Positions 51,168 to 63,990 of a stretch of 64,000 nucleotides of DNA are shown piece after piece. This stretch comes from Aquila chrysaetos chrysaetos (Eukaryota > Chordata > Aves > Accipitriformes > Accipitridae): NCBI RefSeq assembly GCF_900496995.4, contig NC_044018.1, forward strand, positions 20,676,001 to 20,740,000, given 5' to 3'. The notes under the pieces were generated by a model. The model saw only the letters and a list, made by a program, of their open reading frames with translations. It was not told where the DNA came from and did no database searches. Positions within the stretch are counted from its first letter, which is position 1. Each line of letters begins with the position of its first letter. The translations under genes were made by a program, and so were the position numbers.

Positions 51168-51426
51168 CTTCTTTAATGAGCCTCCAAGGACTAAAGAAAA
51201 CTTCATGCAAATGAAGATTTGGGAGTTCTGGATCATCTAAATACTGTGCATTCAGTCGCCTTACTATTGGTTGGATTGTTGCATGACCAAAACGAAAAGC
51301 AGCTGTTGAAAATATGTTAGAAACTGTAGGATTCATTGTGGGATCATAACCTGTATAAAGGCCAATATACAGATTAAAAGCATCTGGACCAATGATTTTG
51401 GGAATGTAATCTCTTAAAGTAATAAT
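51168..51426 (-). CDS. TPO: Thyroid peroxidase exon 9: proximal histidine
   Basis: This 259-bp exon encodes the segment with the proximal haem ligand. The acceptor is a long T-rich tract ending ctttcag and the donor is AAAGAAG|GTATGG. It begins [17 protein letters not shown], contains [18 protein letters not shown] and ends [11 protein letters not shown]. The His of FRFGHATI (codon 51285-51283) corresponds to human His494, the fifth iron ligand. The length equals human exon 9. It starts in phase 0 and ends in phase 1. Translation is uninterrupted. Confidence 0.98.
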
Positions 51427-54400
51427 CTGAAAGAAAAAAAAAAAGAGACATTTATCGTTCAGCGTTTTTATAGATAAATAGTAATGATTCCCAGGTGCTA
51501 AATGCCTTTTTCTTCACTCATCTGGGCCCAAGCGTTTGGCATGACTAAGAGCGGTATTAGCTGGTAAACAATATCAGTTTTATTTTTGCAAGAAGGAGAC
51601 AAATGACCAGAGAGAATCAGTGGCACAGCTCAGTACAGTGCAACAGTCAGGCCCCTGTTAGCTCCTACCATAAATGCTAGACCAAAGCCTCCTGAGCAGA
51701 GATTACCAGTGTTGTTCACTTAAAACCCACGGGGGTAATCCACCTCACGGGAGGTGTGCTGAGATTTAAAGCCTTGATTGTGATTGTGTAAATCATAATG
51801 CCTTTAAAAATGGCAATGAAAGCATGAATTGCTATAAAATCTTTCAAGAATGGTTCTTAATATGAACAGAGTCTATTTTCAGGCATATATTTGTAACTCA
51901 AATCCTCTTTACTAAATATTTGAAATGACCAGGCTTTAAAATACTGGTGCCCAGAATCCCTTGGTAGACATTTTATGCTCAGCTCAAGCCAATTTATAGG
52001 CTCCTAAAAACCACACTTCAAAAATGAAAATGCTGATAAACACCTTCTGTCAAATGCCTTTATAATGGAATAGTATTATAGTTGCATGAAGAAAGCATAT
52101 GAGTAATCATGACCCAAAAAAAAGGGGAAAACAATCTAATGTACCAAATAAAATGAAAGTGCATTATAGGTTAAAGATTACACTGAACTCAATAAAGCAT
52201 AATGGGATGAATATGAAGCATAATGAACTCAATAAAATACCTTATAGATTCAATATAGTGTGCAATAAAATATACAGACAAATGTACTTTGAGCTTGATA
52301 TAGTGCATATTGAAAAGCTAGTTGGCATAAAATGACCTTATGAAAAACTTGTATCTTTATTTTAGGCACGGCACAGAGACAAGCAAACCTTTCCAGAATT
52401 TGCGCACTTTTCTCAGGAGGCAGAGGTAACAACCTCTTTATGTTTTCAGATTAGGTCATGCAGTGAACAAAATATTTGAAAGACAATAGATTAGAATTTC
52501 TTTTACAGCTCCTTTAATACAGCATATAAAGAAAATAAAGTAATTGCTAGAAATTAATGCTGACACTACCATTTGAGAAGTTAACCTTTTCCTACATTCA
52601 CAAAGGTTTTGCAAGACAACAATTTTCTAATTTCTTTCTAATTTTAGATTTAGAGTTAGTTACAAGCAAAGACTTTAAATAGGACTAGTTTAGCCACGGA
52701 CACAAACATCCTGATATGACTGTAATTTTTTGGCTCATTGTAAATGAAATCCCAAGCTAAGCTGCTCGTAAAGGCCAGATTCCCTGAAGGAAAGGGCAAT
52801 TCAGATTTTTCATTTGCTCCAGAGGCAAGATCTTAATTTCTTTTTTCCTTGAGGGGGGCGGGGAGAGAGGTTGCCGTTTCAAGACATAAAAATTAAAAGG
52901 CTAAGCGTAGAGAGGGTTCTTATGCCTGCCTTGAGCTAGGAGAGGCATCTGTTTGATGGAAACTTCCAATGGCTAAATGAGACTCCATCAAGTAGAAGAG
53001 ATTTTTAGACAATACAGACTAAGATGTTACTAATACAGCAGAAGGTGATACTGCCAGAAAGAATCTGGAGTCTGACAGAGAACCACATCTAAAGTAGCAT
53101 CCAGTATTTGTGTGGTCTTTGAATGTACCTTGCCTGAATTCATCTGCGTGAAGTCAAAGAGATGCTCACTACAAGTTCTCATAACTGACACATATATGTT
53201 TTAAAGAAGGTGTAAACAGCTGACAAACATCAAAATTATTTTTGTTAAAATTCTTCTGCATGCACTCCCTGCTTTGAGAGAATGATTTGAAAGGTTTATT
53301 TTCTTTCATATTTGGCATAAAGAAGCATAACGCTTTCTTTCAATACAGTGTTCCTCCAACAACTAAGATTCTCCTGTGGAAACAAAGGAACATGCTTGTC
53401 TAAAAACACATCAATAAAATCAGAGCCAGAAAGGGACTATATGGAAAAGAAATTCCAAGTAAGTACAGTGAACTACCATTTATTACTTACATTGAGTCTA
53501 TTTATGAATAATAAGTTAAATTCCAGGTGTTTGCAGCAGCATAAGGGATTTATGTGGATCTAATGAGTCTGAACCTGCAAGGTACTGGGTGGTCTCAACT
53601 CCTTGTGACATTTATGAAATTACTGTTAATCCAAGCTCCTCTTAGGATACATTCAGCACCTAATAGCATCAACTCCAAGCTATATAGCAGCTTCATGAAG
53701 AAATTAATTTTAATCAATAATGTAAATGTTTCTACTGTCTCATGGCAGTCATTGTTTCAACAGTATAATTCAGTGAAAAATGATGACAAATGGGCACTGT
53801 CTTTTAAAAAGAAGCTCATACGCTCAATTTTGAAATTACTTAAGTAGTCTATATGACCAGATAGTAACAGAGAGATTACGAGTACTTAAATGCTATTCAT
53901 TTAGTCATACCAGAGAAAATAAAATTTTTATTTCCTAGCAATTCAACCAATCATTTAGTAAGTATCGAGACAGAAACAGAATCTGAGTGATTACAAGACT
54001 GTCAGAAAAGGCTTTGTATAGATTTTACATCATATTATGAATCACATGTGCACTGTTTATATAAAAGTAATTGAATCCTGACATGCAAATACAATAATAC
54101 TCTAAGTTAAACAGGCTATTAGCGTGAAAGGCAACATCCCTCTCATTCAGAAGGCAGAATTACAACAGGGGTTCCCAAGTGTCCTTATGAACTCAGCAAG
54201 CATCCTGGCTGGGTTTGCCTCCAGGCTGGGCCACCTCCAGTGGAAGTCAGCCATACATTAGATATTTGGGAATAGGTTACATAATTTCAGATTATTTTTG
54301 AGAATTTTTTGTTTGTGTTAAAAGTTATTTCAAATTAGGTGCAAAAGATACAGAAATTTATATTACTTCTCATAAGGTTCAGCAGACTTTCCTTGCCAAA

Positions 54401-57400
54401 ACCCCTCCAGTATTTTCCAAAGTAGGTGTGAATGGGGCACAATGAATGGAAAAGGACAATAAAAAACAGGCTGGAAGAGAGAATATAAAAATATGTGAAC
54501 TATCATAAGAATAAGTAAGGCCAAAAGTGCAATTTGTCTTTGCCATTGGCCAGAGGTAACTGCAAAGAAATATTATCTCACTGAGATAGTGAAAAGCCAA
54601 TTAAGTGAAGCACCTGCACTTGGGAAAGATTGCAGAAATAATAGAGAACAACCAAACATAGCAATGTTTAATTCATTAAAATGATGCGCATAGTTGGTTT
54701 GAAGTTCTCACTGTAAATATTAAAGGATTTACAGATTATACTGAAGTCCTAAACTTTTATATAAAGGGTGACTGTATGAGAGTTTAATAAAGAAATGAAC
54801 ACATTATTATAGTTCTGTTAATAGTTTGAACTATACTATTTGTAAACACGAGTTATTACAGTGTGCAACACATACTCTTTTATAATATCAATTATTTGTC
54901 TATTTATCCTTTATAATTTCATAGAGTTTAAGCTCTGAGAGGAGTTATCTAATCATCTAATTTCACAGACAAGTTTCATCCGTTAGCCATGTTGAACCCA
55001 ATAATTGTAGTTAAGGTTAAGTTAAAGCACATCACCCACTTTCAACCTACGCCTCAGATCATGGCAGAGAAGTAGGGATGCAACATGCTCAGAGAACACA
55101 AGCAGATGTGAAGCAAGTGAAAAAACCACCCATATATACATTGAAAACTAAAGGTCGTTGTCAGCTACAATTGGGATCAACTGACAGTAACGCCATTAAC
55201 TCAAAGTTGGTTTGCTGATATTGTAATAAATGAAAGAGAATTTGATTCGGATTGATCTGCAAAACTCCTGCTTCACTCTGAGTAATGCCACATCATCCAG
55301 TTTTCACAATCCAAATGGCACATCAGGGGAAACAGGCTCTGGAAGGAACAGCACGTGTGCATGCAATATTATCCTGCAAACCACGTATGTACAAAATAGT
55401 AAAGTTAAGACTGTAGCAGTTGCATAATTGAGCATTTTTTCCTATTCTGTCCACACTTTTTGTTTAAAGGAAAACAAATTTAAACTATTTTCTTTCTCAG
55501 GTCAAAACAGGAATAAGCAAAACAAGCAGATAATTTCATTTCAGTTAGTAAATGACAATGAAAAAATGTCTTTTTCCACAAAACACAAGGTAAATCAGTG
55601 TATGTATTTCTACCACTGTATACTGCAGTGTTAATACTTTAGAGTTAAGCATGTGTCATTCCAGTAAAATACAAGGGGAGAGTTAATCACTGTTGTGACT
55701 TATATAAACTACTACTTATCAGGGAAACATGTCTGCAATGCAACCAAAAAAATCTGTTTTGTCCAGGATATCAACAGGCACTTGTTATGTTTGGTAACTT
55801 TGTCAATTTTCTATTATTAAACGCTTGTCACTAGAGATATTTATGGTGCCAAAAAAACATCCAGGAGGAAAAGTATGGTCTAGAGAGAGATTTTTTTCAT
55901 TCTCCTTATTCTAGAAAGAAGGGAAGGCCTTTTGTTCAATTCTCTATAATTATACACCCACAGGCAAAAATTATGCTTGAAAGTATTCATTCCAAAAAGA
56001 GAGAATTTTAGAAATGTGTAGCAACTGAAACAAAATTTTAGAGTGGAAATCTCAAGGTAACTTCAACTAGAGCTGTCATTAGTCTGCTGGTTAGCATACC
56101 ACATTAATAGAGATACTCCAATTATCTCTCCTGAATGAATGTCTCTAAACCAGCTAGATAGAAGTCAAATACATTTCTAATGAGCCATAGGCAAATCTCA
56201 TTAGTCTGTGATACTGCCAGAGATAATGAGTAGCCCAGATTCATGCAGTGTATTGCCTTGCACAGTGTTTTCTTTCAGGCCATAATATTAGTGGACGTAA
56301 ATCAGAAGTATATGAACGCACAGAGGCCTACTTTTGGATTTGCACTTTTCTTCTAACCATTCTGACTTGTCAATGCCATTATTTTAATGTAAACAGCACA
56401 TTTACAGCAGAGGAGCTGATATGGTTTACGTAAACAAAATATGTATTAGAAAAAAAAGCCAAACTTTTCAAAAGGACTGACTAAATACAATTAAATAACT
56501 TTTCTGATGTTATTTGGCTTTAAGTGCAAATATAACAACACATCAGCAAATGCAGGTGGTTTCCTAAAGGAGACATTCTGCATATTCTGCTGACTAAAAA
56601 TTGTGTCAAAAGAAATGTGTTTTATGAGAATAGTGAAATTTTCCTCCCTCCTTCCCCAATTAATCTTCAAAAAAGTCTCCTTTTGGTACTAAAACCTATC
56701 TGTTTGTAAGAATCAGAAAGCGTAGGAAAGTCCCCTAGCCTTCAGTTTATTCTGGTCCTGATATTGCTCCTCCAGTATTATGGATTATAACGGACAGACT
56801 GAATCGCTCTGTCTTAGGTTGTCTGATTAAAGGTGAATCTCCACAAATGCAAAGGCCCCGGTGAGGCTTGGAGGAGCAACGTCAGGTGGAGCAACCTGAG
56901 TAACCAAACCATTGAAAAGGGGCTTGCGGGATCGTCCATTCCCCAAGGCCACTGGAGAGAGCGGCCAGACCCCGAGACCGCGTGTGAAACCCGCCAAGAT
57001 GAGCCAACAAAAGAAACTGTCCTCCGAACATCACACAGGCAAAAGGGGTGGATGCCTGCAGCGGTGGGAGTCGTCGTGGGGTGCAGGGAGGAGATGACTT
57101 GGGGGGACTGGGTAAGAACATCGTTTGCAACGTTTTAAGGGGATTGTGGGAATGCGTGAAACGCTATGGAGTACTCAGGGAAAGGACTAAAGGTGGGGAA
57201 AGGGAGGGGCCAAGGTGGGCTGGGGAGGAACAAGCATGGCAAAATAGAGGGAAAAGGGGATAGAAGGGGTTGTCTGAGTGTGAAGAGTTAGCTGATCGGT
57301 GTGCTCATCTGACTGAGCCCTGTGCTTGATCTCTGCAGTTTAAGCTATATTCTTCTGAAATCCTATTTCCAACTAACCCCTTTGTGGGTGTACTGTCTAT

Positions 57401-58469
57401 TCTGAAAGTGCATGTGCGATCACTAGGCAGTTTCCAGCCAGACCAGAGATGACGAGCAGCATAAGAAACTGCTGAGTTTCTTATGCAAAGAGCATGAGTG
57501 GGACCCTGAGCCTCAGGGGCTTGTGAGCCCAGGCATCAGGAGCCAGACCAGCCACTGTGCAAGGCTGTCCGGGAGAGCTCCACGTTGCCTGTGTGCGTAC
57601 TTCACTAACGCGCTTCAATCCTGAGCAGCCGCAGAGAACGTGGGTCAGGCCATCCCTGCCGTTCCCGTTCATGTGAGTGCCAGCAAAGGTGCTGCTTTTG
57701 GTCTGCGCTGCTCGGTGTGGCCTGCCACGTGTGCGTATGTGTGTGTGTGTCTCCCCACACTGAAAAACAGAACTGTGAGGAAAAAGAAGTTAAAGCCTGC
57801 GTAGCTATTTCAGGAGGGCGGAAAAAAAAAAGAAAAAGAATAAGAAAAAAAAAGTAAAAAAAGAAATAAAAAGGAAAATGCTGGGTAGAAACAGATTTGC
57901 CTATTCTCAGATCTAATATAGACATTCTTATGGACTCTTTTCTTCTGTATTTTCCAATATTTATTTCTCCTGCTATCTCCTATCAAGAGTAGCCCTTGAA
58001 GTTTATGCATTAACGCTTCACTGAGAACTTCATAGGCATTTTTACACAGGGAAGCTTTTGATTTATATAATACCTATGAGAAAGTAAACAATGTGAACAC
58101 TATGTAAATACAGAGACATTACTTTTTAATTGTTTTCTTTACCAAAAAAACTACCCAAAAATGCATCTGAAAAGACCTCTTCAAAGACAAAATACATACC
58201 AGAGAAGCCCACAGAAAGATGTAGCAGAGTAGAAACTGCCATGAAAATCAGAGCACTGAGGGGTCTGGACAAACTAAGGACCAGGACATTGCATTCAGGA
58301 AAGTGGAAAATGGAACAAACTTTAAACACGCCAAATTTGAAGCGCAGAAATAGGTGGCAAAGGTAACATGATCTCAAAAGCCACTCACAGAAACATATCT
58401 GAAGTTTTGTGATCAATTCTGTTCTAAGATATTCACTGCAATGTGTAGATAAGCAAATAAGCAGCCAAC
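51427..58469 (-). other. TPO intron 8
   Basis: About 7.0 kb, mainly AT-rich. It contains a GC-rich, probably transposon-derived block at about 56.8-57.8 kb (listed separately), a short (TG)n tract at about 57735-57751 and an A-rich purine tract at about 57820-57875. No additional TPO exon was found in it. Confidence 0.8.
56815..57820 (+). mobile_element. Probable ERV-derived interspersed repeat in TPO intron 8
   Basis: A block clearly richer in G and C than the flanking intron ends next to an A-rich purine tract. Internal phrases such as atggagtactcagggaaagg, gaggaacaagcatggcaaaa and tgagccctgtgcttgatctc I associate with a repeated avian retroviral leader or LTR-adjacent sequence. It has no intact reading frame, and I could not find TG...CA ends or a target duplication. 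The orientation given is the one in which I recall the repeat and is uncertain. A copy-number search of any bird genome would settle it. Confidence 0.4.
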
Positions 58470-58985
58470 CTGATGCAGAGCACCGACAATTTTTCGTGCT
58501 TCTTGGTAGACTGTCTCAGCGCTCCAGTGGCCGTTGATGTTTTTGAGGGCTCTGGCCAGGCGGTTGTGCTCTCTCAGCCACAGCGTGTGCATGGCTGCCA
58601 GAGACGTGACCTCACTGGATCGGCTGTCCCCGGCCATAAAGCATTCAATCCTCTCACCTTCACTTGAATTCGAGTCTTGTGCACAAGGTGATGGGATCCG
58701 GTCTGTAAAAGGCAGGTATTCACGATGGTTATCATAGTATTTAACGTTTACTCTAAGAAGGCCTTCTTTGCTTGTTAAATTCCTCAGTTTGTTTTCAGTG
58801 GCAGGGGTACTGCCATAGACAGTAGAAGCATCAAGGAAAGAAGTTAAGCCATTGATCTGTTGTCTTGGATTTAGCGTTGATAGATTTCCAAAGAGAATAC
58901 CATGATCACCAGTGCTGCACGCAGGAGATGAGCGGTAGAAGGGCAGGCAATCCATCCCTGCGGATAATGTGTCGTTGGTGGTCAC
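58470..58985 (-). CDS. TPO: Thyroid peroxidase exon 8: catalytic arginine and calcium loop
   Basis: This 516-bp exon encodes 172 residues of the peroxidase domain. The acceptor is a T-rich tract ending aatgcag and the donor is CATCAG|GTTGGC; both ends are phase 0. Pieces in order are [28 protein letters not shown] (calcium-binding loop), [27 protein letters not shown] and [10 protein letters not shown]. In SRSSEV the Arg (codon 58622-58620) is the distal catalytic arginine and the Glu (58613-58611) is the residue that esterifies haem, corresponding to human Arg396 and Glu399. Sequons GNLS and RNLT match human glycosylation sites. It lies at the 5' end of what can be firmly read of the gene here. 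Confidence 0.98.
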
Positions 58986-60976
58986 CTGCATTAAAAAAAA
59001 AAAAGGGTATTTTCTGAGGTGAAGATAACAGCTGTGGATGTTGAATTAAGGCTTGTGTAAATATGTCCATCCTCTGCCTCAGTTTTCAGTTGTTCAGATC
59101 TCATCTACTGGAGTGATATATGCTAAATCTGTAGAACTTGTTTTCCTTCAGATTTAAGCAAAGGCATGATTCAACCCTTTTTAAGCAAAGACAAAAATAA
59201 AACCCGAAACCATTAGTCTGTCATAAGAGCAAGCTACTGATGTAACCCCTTTTGCATAGATCTACACCTAAATTAGCCTGGCTTCACAATCAAAATTCAT
59301 CGTGGAGTGTATCACAGTGAAGACATGAACATCTGGTCAAATTATGTTCTACTGAACACCGAATAAAACAGCAGGTTTACATGTATACATAAAAACATAA
59401 TGAAGAGTTTCAGTGTCTGCAGCAGCACGTTATAAAAGCTTTGTTTCAATACTTAATTCTAATCCAGTTTCCTAACTAAAAAAGGCATATGTAATTATTC
59501 ACTCTGCTTTCTGTCAGTCCCCCACAATCCTTTTCCCACATTATATTACAGCGACAGGTGTCTTACAAGTATTGAATTCTGACTACATTTGTAAAAAAGC
59601 AAAGGCTGCACATAGCCTTTGCCAAATGAAAGACTTCCCAGTCCTTTATTGGTTTGACCCACACACAGTCAAGAGACCAAAGTCAAATGGTGATCCAGCA
59701 TTTGTGTGCTAGTCAGAAAGGATATAGTCTGAACCAACCTGTTGCTTAGTCAGCTATTCCAAATATATGTAAAGGGCATGAGAGAGACGTGGGAATTATC
59801 CAATGAGACCTTGGGGTATAGGTAAGAGTACTAGGAGAGAATACAGCCCAAACCAGACAGCTAGAAGTTTTGTCACAGGAGAGCACTGAAAGTGGTATGT
59901 GACTAACTTAACAGATGTCGGGAAGGCAGCAGAGATGCTGGAGGAGGAGAGAAAGAAAGAGGGAGAAAGGTTTTATTTGCACTGTAGAATATCCAAGAGG
60001 AAAGCTCAGAACATCAAGTCTATTTCAAAGAACAGAGTTCATCACTAAAACAAAAACTGCCATGTTTCAGAATTACTAAAATCTCTCCATGTTGTCTAAT
60101 GCAGATTTGGCTTTACAAACTCTTTTTCTGAAAAGCACATTATTTCCAAATTCTAACAGTACTGCATTGTGCAGCAACAATGAGCCATAACAGCCTGTCA
60201 GTTCCAAGAGTTTAAAAAAGATTAACCTCAATTAAAAATGTTATAACAATCATGGAGTGTGAGTTTCAGGGAATATAAATCTAGGGTTTTCTTATCAATT
60301 GATAAACATGAAGTAGTTACAGGTAACACTTATTAAAGCTGCTGAAATATCCCAGGAAAAAAAAAATCTTCAAAAACTTGACTAAGAGAAAATAAATGTT
60401 TTGTACAGACACCTGAACTAACCCTTCTTATTTGTATTCTGTCTTTCTGCTTGATTTTCATTTTTCAAAACTCTTTGGCAGAAGACAGTGAATACTGCAG
60501 ATGTTATACAAAATGATGTAATTTCTTCTTCGTTCTTTTAATAATACAGAGATCAGTCTGTGAAGATAGAATGATCATTAAATTGGGGTTAAAAGTAACA
60601 AGGCAACTTTGGAATGGAATTCCAGAGCCTCATATAACAACACTGTTACCTCATTTATTATACCAAGTAAAATTTTCTTACTACTGAGAACTCATGTCAG
60701 TAGGGATTGATACCAATAAAGCATTTAAGTTAAGAAAAGGTTTCATTTATTTTACCAGTTTTGTTTGGTAAAAAAATTCTACCAATATTTCTTCACTACC
60801 TAAGTTTTAGCAAATCAAAGTAGGTTATTTTTGAAGGAAATATGTAATTTCTTTTTCCTTTTTCTTTCTTTCACCGATTGCTGAAATCAGTAATTTCTGT
60901 GCTTGGGTTTGCTATTTAGTATTTGTCTCTATTAGTAAGTCTCTTGCTATTAGTGTGGCTTCTTTTTTCCCCTCAG

Positions 60977-61097
60977 CTGGTAATGAAAGCAAGAAGCTCA
61001 TCTCGTACTACAAATACCTGAACTTGGCAGCCACAGAATTGTATGTGTTTGACTGCCTCCTGCATCTAGTTATCAGGAAAGCCTGGAAGAATTCAGG
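60977..61097 (+). other. Exon-like segment on the plus strand, antisense to TPO
   Basis: A 121-bp segment is bounded by a very good acceptor (ggcttcttttttcccctcag) and a donor (AATTCAG|GTATCAGT). One frame is open throughout with coding-like codons, reading SKKLISYYKYLNLAATEL and then FDCLLHLVIRKAW. I do not recognise the product. No partner exons could be identified, and the segment lies on the strand opposite to TPO. It may be an exon of an antisense transcript or an exon-like sequence arising by chance. Confidence 0.22.
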
Positions 61098-62577
61098 TAT
61101 CAGTGGGAAAAAAATGTATGAGCCACCTTTAAATTGTTAACAGTGAGGCTCACAACAAAACATATCAACAGTCAATGAAGTTCATACTGAATAATCTTTA
61201 GTTAACTGTCTCTGCAATTTCAATTCAAACTGTTCTGTGCCCCAGTGGAGAAAAACAGCAGTAATGAACATTAAGGGGCTGGCAGAACTGCATAATGCAG
61301 TCCTTTCCCTTTTCATAGGGTAAGTAGTGTGTAGCCAGCAGCTGAATGTGCAAATGAGAGGTTCCTTACGTTCTTATTCAAATGACATAAAAAATAATCT
61401 GAGAGAAAAAAAAAAAAGACCCTTTTCTGCTGAAATGGGTACAGAATCACATTTTTCTCCAAAACTAATGAAGAATATCCATATCTTTTTTTCTCTGCCT
61501 TGCATAATTCTAGAGGGAAAAAAACTCACAACAAAACCCTCTCTGGCCACAATAGTTTTCCTAATATAGCTGCATGTTGATTTAAACTGTTATTAAATAT
61601 GCATGGTCAAACCTGTTTATGGTGAAATTCTTTTATGTGTAGGAAAATGAAAGGCACTAATTGTTTCAGTGTACTACAATGACTAAACTGTTATTTTGAT
61701 TAAAGAAAAGTCTTTCTTATTGTGAAGTTTTTCTGTGGGAAATGACCTTGTAAAAGGATTTTTGCTGTAGACTTAAAAGAAAACCTAGCTTAGGGTCTAT
61801 GAAAGTTTGCCAATACGGAAAACATGAATGTTTATTTGTGGACACTCGGAGAAGAGTCAATGAATCCATCTGACAGTGAGCTGTTACCTTTGAAACACGG
61901 AAGAAAAAGGCAGGAGCTCACTTTGCTGGTTGCTGAGTGCGCACAGATCGATCCATTTGTAGCTGAGACGGTAACCTGTCATGTTACATGTCACCTTTTG
62001 CAAATCACCTCACTTTTCTGTGGCTCTGGTTCTTTTCCACCTTTTTGTATCTGAACTAACTGACTGAAAGCTTTTCAGGATTGTATCTTACTATGTATAT
62101 GCGGTGTGTCTAACATTGTCAGCAATGTAATTAATACTGAATGAAGTCAGTAGCTCTCCTATGAAAGTCTTTCTAATGCCTCATTATGTCTCAGCCCTAA
62201 CCTGAAATAATCATCTGAGGAATGACAGGTTATCTCCACAACCTGTTCCATGTGTCAGGCTGCTGCAAAAGAAGTATAAACTAAAGCTAGTGATTTTTTC
62301 ATTATTTTTTTCCACATTATGGGTTTCTAAAAAGATACAGAAAAAGAATATTCAGGCTCTACCAGAAGCTACAGGCTCAATGTGAGAATCACTGGCTCAA
62401 ATTCTATAGCCTTTATTATGAAAATGTCCAGAATAGAAAATCATAATGGATCCTGCTAACCTATGAATCATTTACCTACACTTGTTATTAATATTAATGC
62501 ACCACCGCAGCTTTCAATCCGTCATTGAATTGCACTGACTCAGAACATTTTCCAGACAGCTTCCCTAACTGGCACAT

Positions 62578-62787
62578 TCAGGAGCTTCCTCTCCCCGGTG
62601 AAGCCCCCAGAGAGGGCATGCAGCTGTAAGCACGGTTGTCCTTTGCTGTGGGTGGATTCTCCCTCGGGTGCTGCTGTTCTAGGAACACAGCAAGAGTGCG
62701 AACGGCAGCCTCTATGTTTACATTGTTGGATAATATGCTATTGATTTCGCTGTCTTTGGAAACCAGCCACAGTTTCTTCATATACAA
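62578..62787 (-). other. Unassigned coding-like minus-strand ORF
   Basis: About 69 codons end at a natural TGA. The product includes NIEAAVRTLAVFLEQQ and a Pro/Ser/Gly-rich end (PSLGASPGRGSS). The composition looks coding, but I do not recognise it and there is no strong acceptor upstream nor a donor before the stop. It lies 3.6 kb upstream of TPO exon 8 on the same strand. Alternatives are a terminal exon of another gene or chance. Confidence 0.15.
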
Positions 62788-63832
62788 AATGAACGTATAA
62801 AACTAACTGTGGCAGTTATCCAAATATTTAATAGGTGGAGATTAGTCTTAATTAAGATTTCACAAAGAAGATCAGTTCTAGGGGGTAATAGCATTTTGTT
62901 TCAGTGTTCAAAAAATAGTTCCTCTGGTCACACTAATAACTACAACCCCACTTCTTTTTTTAAAAAATACAGTGTCTATTCTTTGCCTTTGACAAAAACA
63001 ATCACAAAATACTAGACATATAATAAAAGCAAAAGAGCAATCATATTCATATCTGTCCCTCTAAGCTGTGAATAACAGAATAATAACAAAATGGAGCTGA
63101 AAAATTCATGGGACTGTGATCATGTAATGAATCCACAAGTTGGGAAACTTATCTAATACTTACAGGGTTGTGCCTAAATTTCTTTATATGTTGCCTTGCC
63201 ATGGCCGTTCTGAGTATCAGGCACTAATTCCCAAAGGTAGCCATGGGCTTGACCCCATTTCCCTGCTGGGCTACACTGCTGAGCAGGAGCTGCTCCTAGG
63301 CTACATTCAGTGCTAGATTTAGTACATGTACATGTAACTTGCCTTCAAAAGCATCCTTGAAACATGCTCTGTGATGAATCTCTTCATAGCTCCAAGATAG
63401 AAATCTGAAATATGTCCCTTGTTTAGAGCACTGACAGATGCACTTGTGGATCTATGCCATGGTAATGTGTGCAGCTTCTTTCTCTCTGCACTGTAATGCC
63501 ACTACCACATGAATAATGTTAGCCTTGCAGTCCTTTTTCGAAGATCCCTTAAATTGTCTCTTTTTAAGCAGATGGGATTTCTAGGATTGAACTAGTCAGG
63601 GTTCAGAGGTTAGACTTCTATGGTCCCTGTGATCCACGTTTGATTCAAGTTATGGGCAACAGTATGAGTCTCTTCTCAATTTAAAAATCTATCTAGTAAT
63701 AAAAAAATGTGGGGGTTTTGCACTTAAAGATCAATACTAATTATGCTCTTTCAAAGACTATATCATAAACACAAAACATAAGCTTTCCAAGACTTTTGCA
63801 GTTTTATATCTACAGCAAAGTGACTTTTTTAA

Positions 63833-63990
63833 AATGGGAGTCCATACGTAGCCACGTTGTGTCATGGTGAAGACATACTCCACCTCCTTCATCACATCAT
63901 GTAAAGCACTGCTCGTCAGGGACTGGACTTCTGCCCTAGCCTCTCCTGATAAGACTTTGGGAATGGGAACATTTCTAAGGCTATTACTTA
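63833..63990 (-). other. Possible TPO propeptide exon
   Basis: A minus-strand frame near the window edge reads SGEARAEVQSLTSSALHDV and then MKEVEYVFTMTQRGY, after which a GTATGG donor-like site occurs at 63832-63827. The segment SSALHDVMKEVEYVF lines up loosely with the mammalian TPO/MPO propeptide pattern S-S-x-L-E-E-x-K-x-L-V-D-x-A (about 4 identities in 20, several conservative changes). Against it, the exons that should follow before exon 8 are not visible. It is on the right strand and in a plausible place, but the match is weak. Confidence 0.25.

Larger units (their letters stand above)
40553..58985 (-). other. TPO: Thyroid peroxidase gene, 3' two-thirds (exons equivalent to 8-14, plus candidate 15)
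   Basis: TPO is the thyroid haem peroxidase that uses hydrogen peroxide to iodinate tyrosines of thyroglobulin and couple them into thyroid hormone at the apical follicle membrane. Seven minus-strand exons with GT-AG boundaries are clear at 58985-58470, 51426-51168, 50647-50477, 48937-48700, 45609-45401, 44895-44725 and 41569-41438; their phases join without a break (0, 1, 1, 2, 1, 1, 1). Exon sizes of 516, 259, 171, 238, 209, 171 and 132 bp fit mammalian exons 8-14. A possible membrane-anchor exon is at 40728-40553. The promoter, signal peptide, propeptide and distal-His exons are not confidently in the window. MPO, EPX and LPO are excluded because the sushi plus EGF tail is specific to TPO. 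Confidence 0.96.

Noticed and set aside
61880..61985. Minus-strand segment reading SNQQSELLPFSSVF before a GTAACA site, slightly like the LSPAQLLSF part of the TPO propeptide
   Set aside because: Only about four or five matching residues, a weak acceptor and no neighbouring exon in the right order; judged to be chance.
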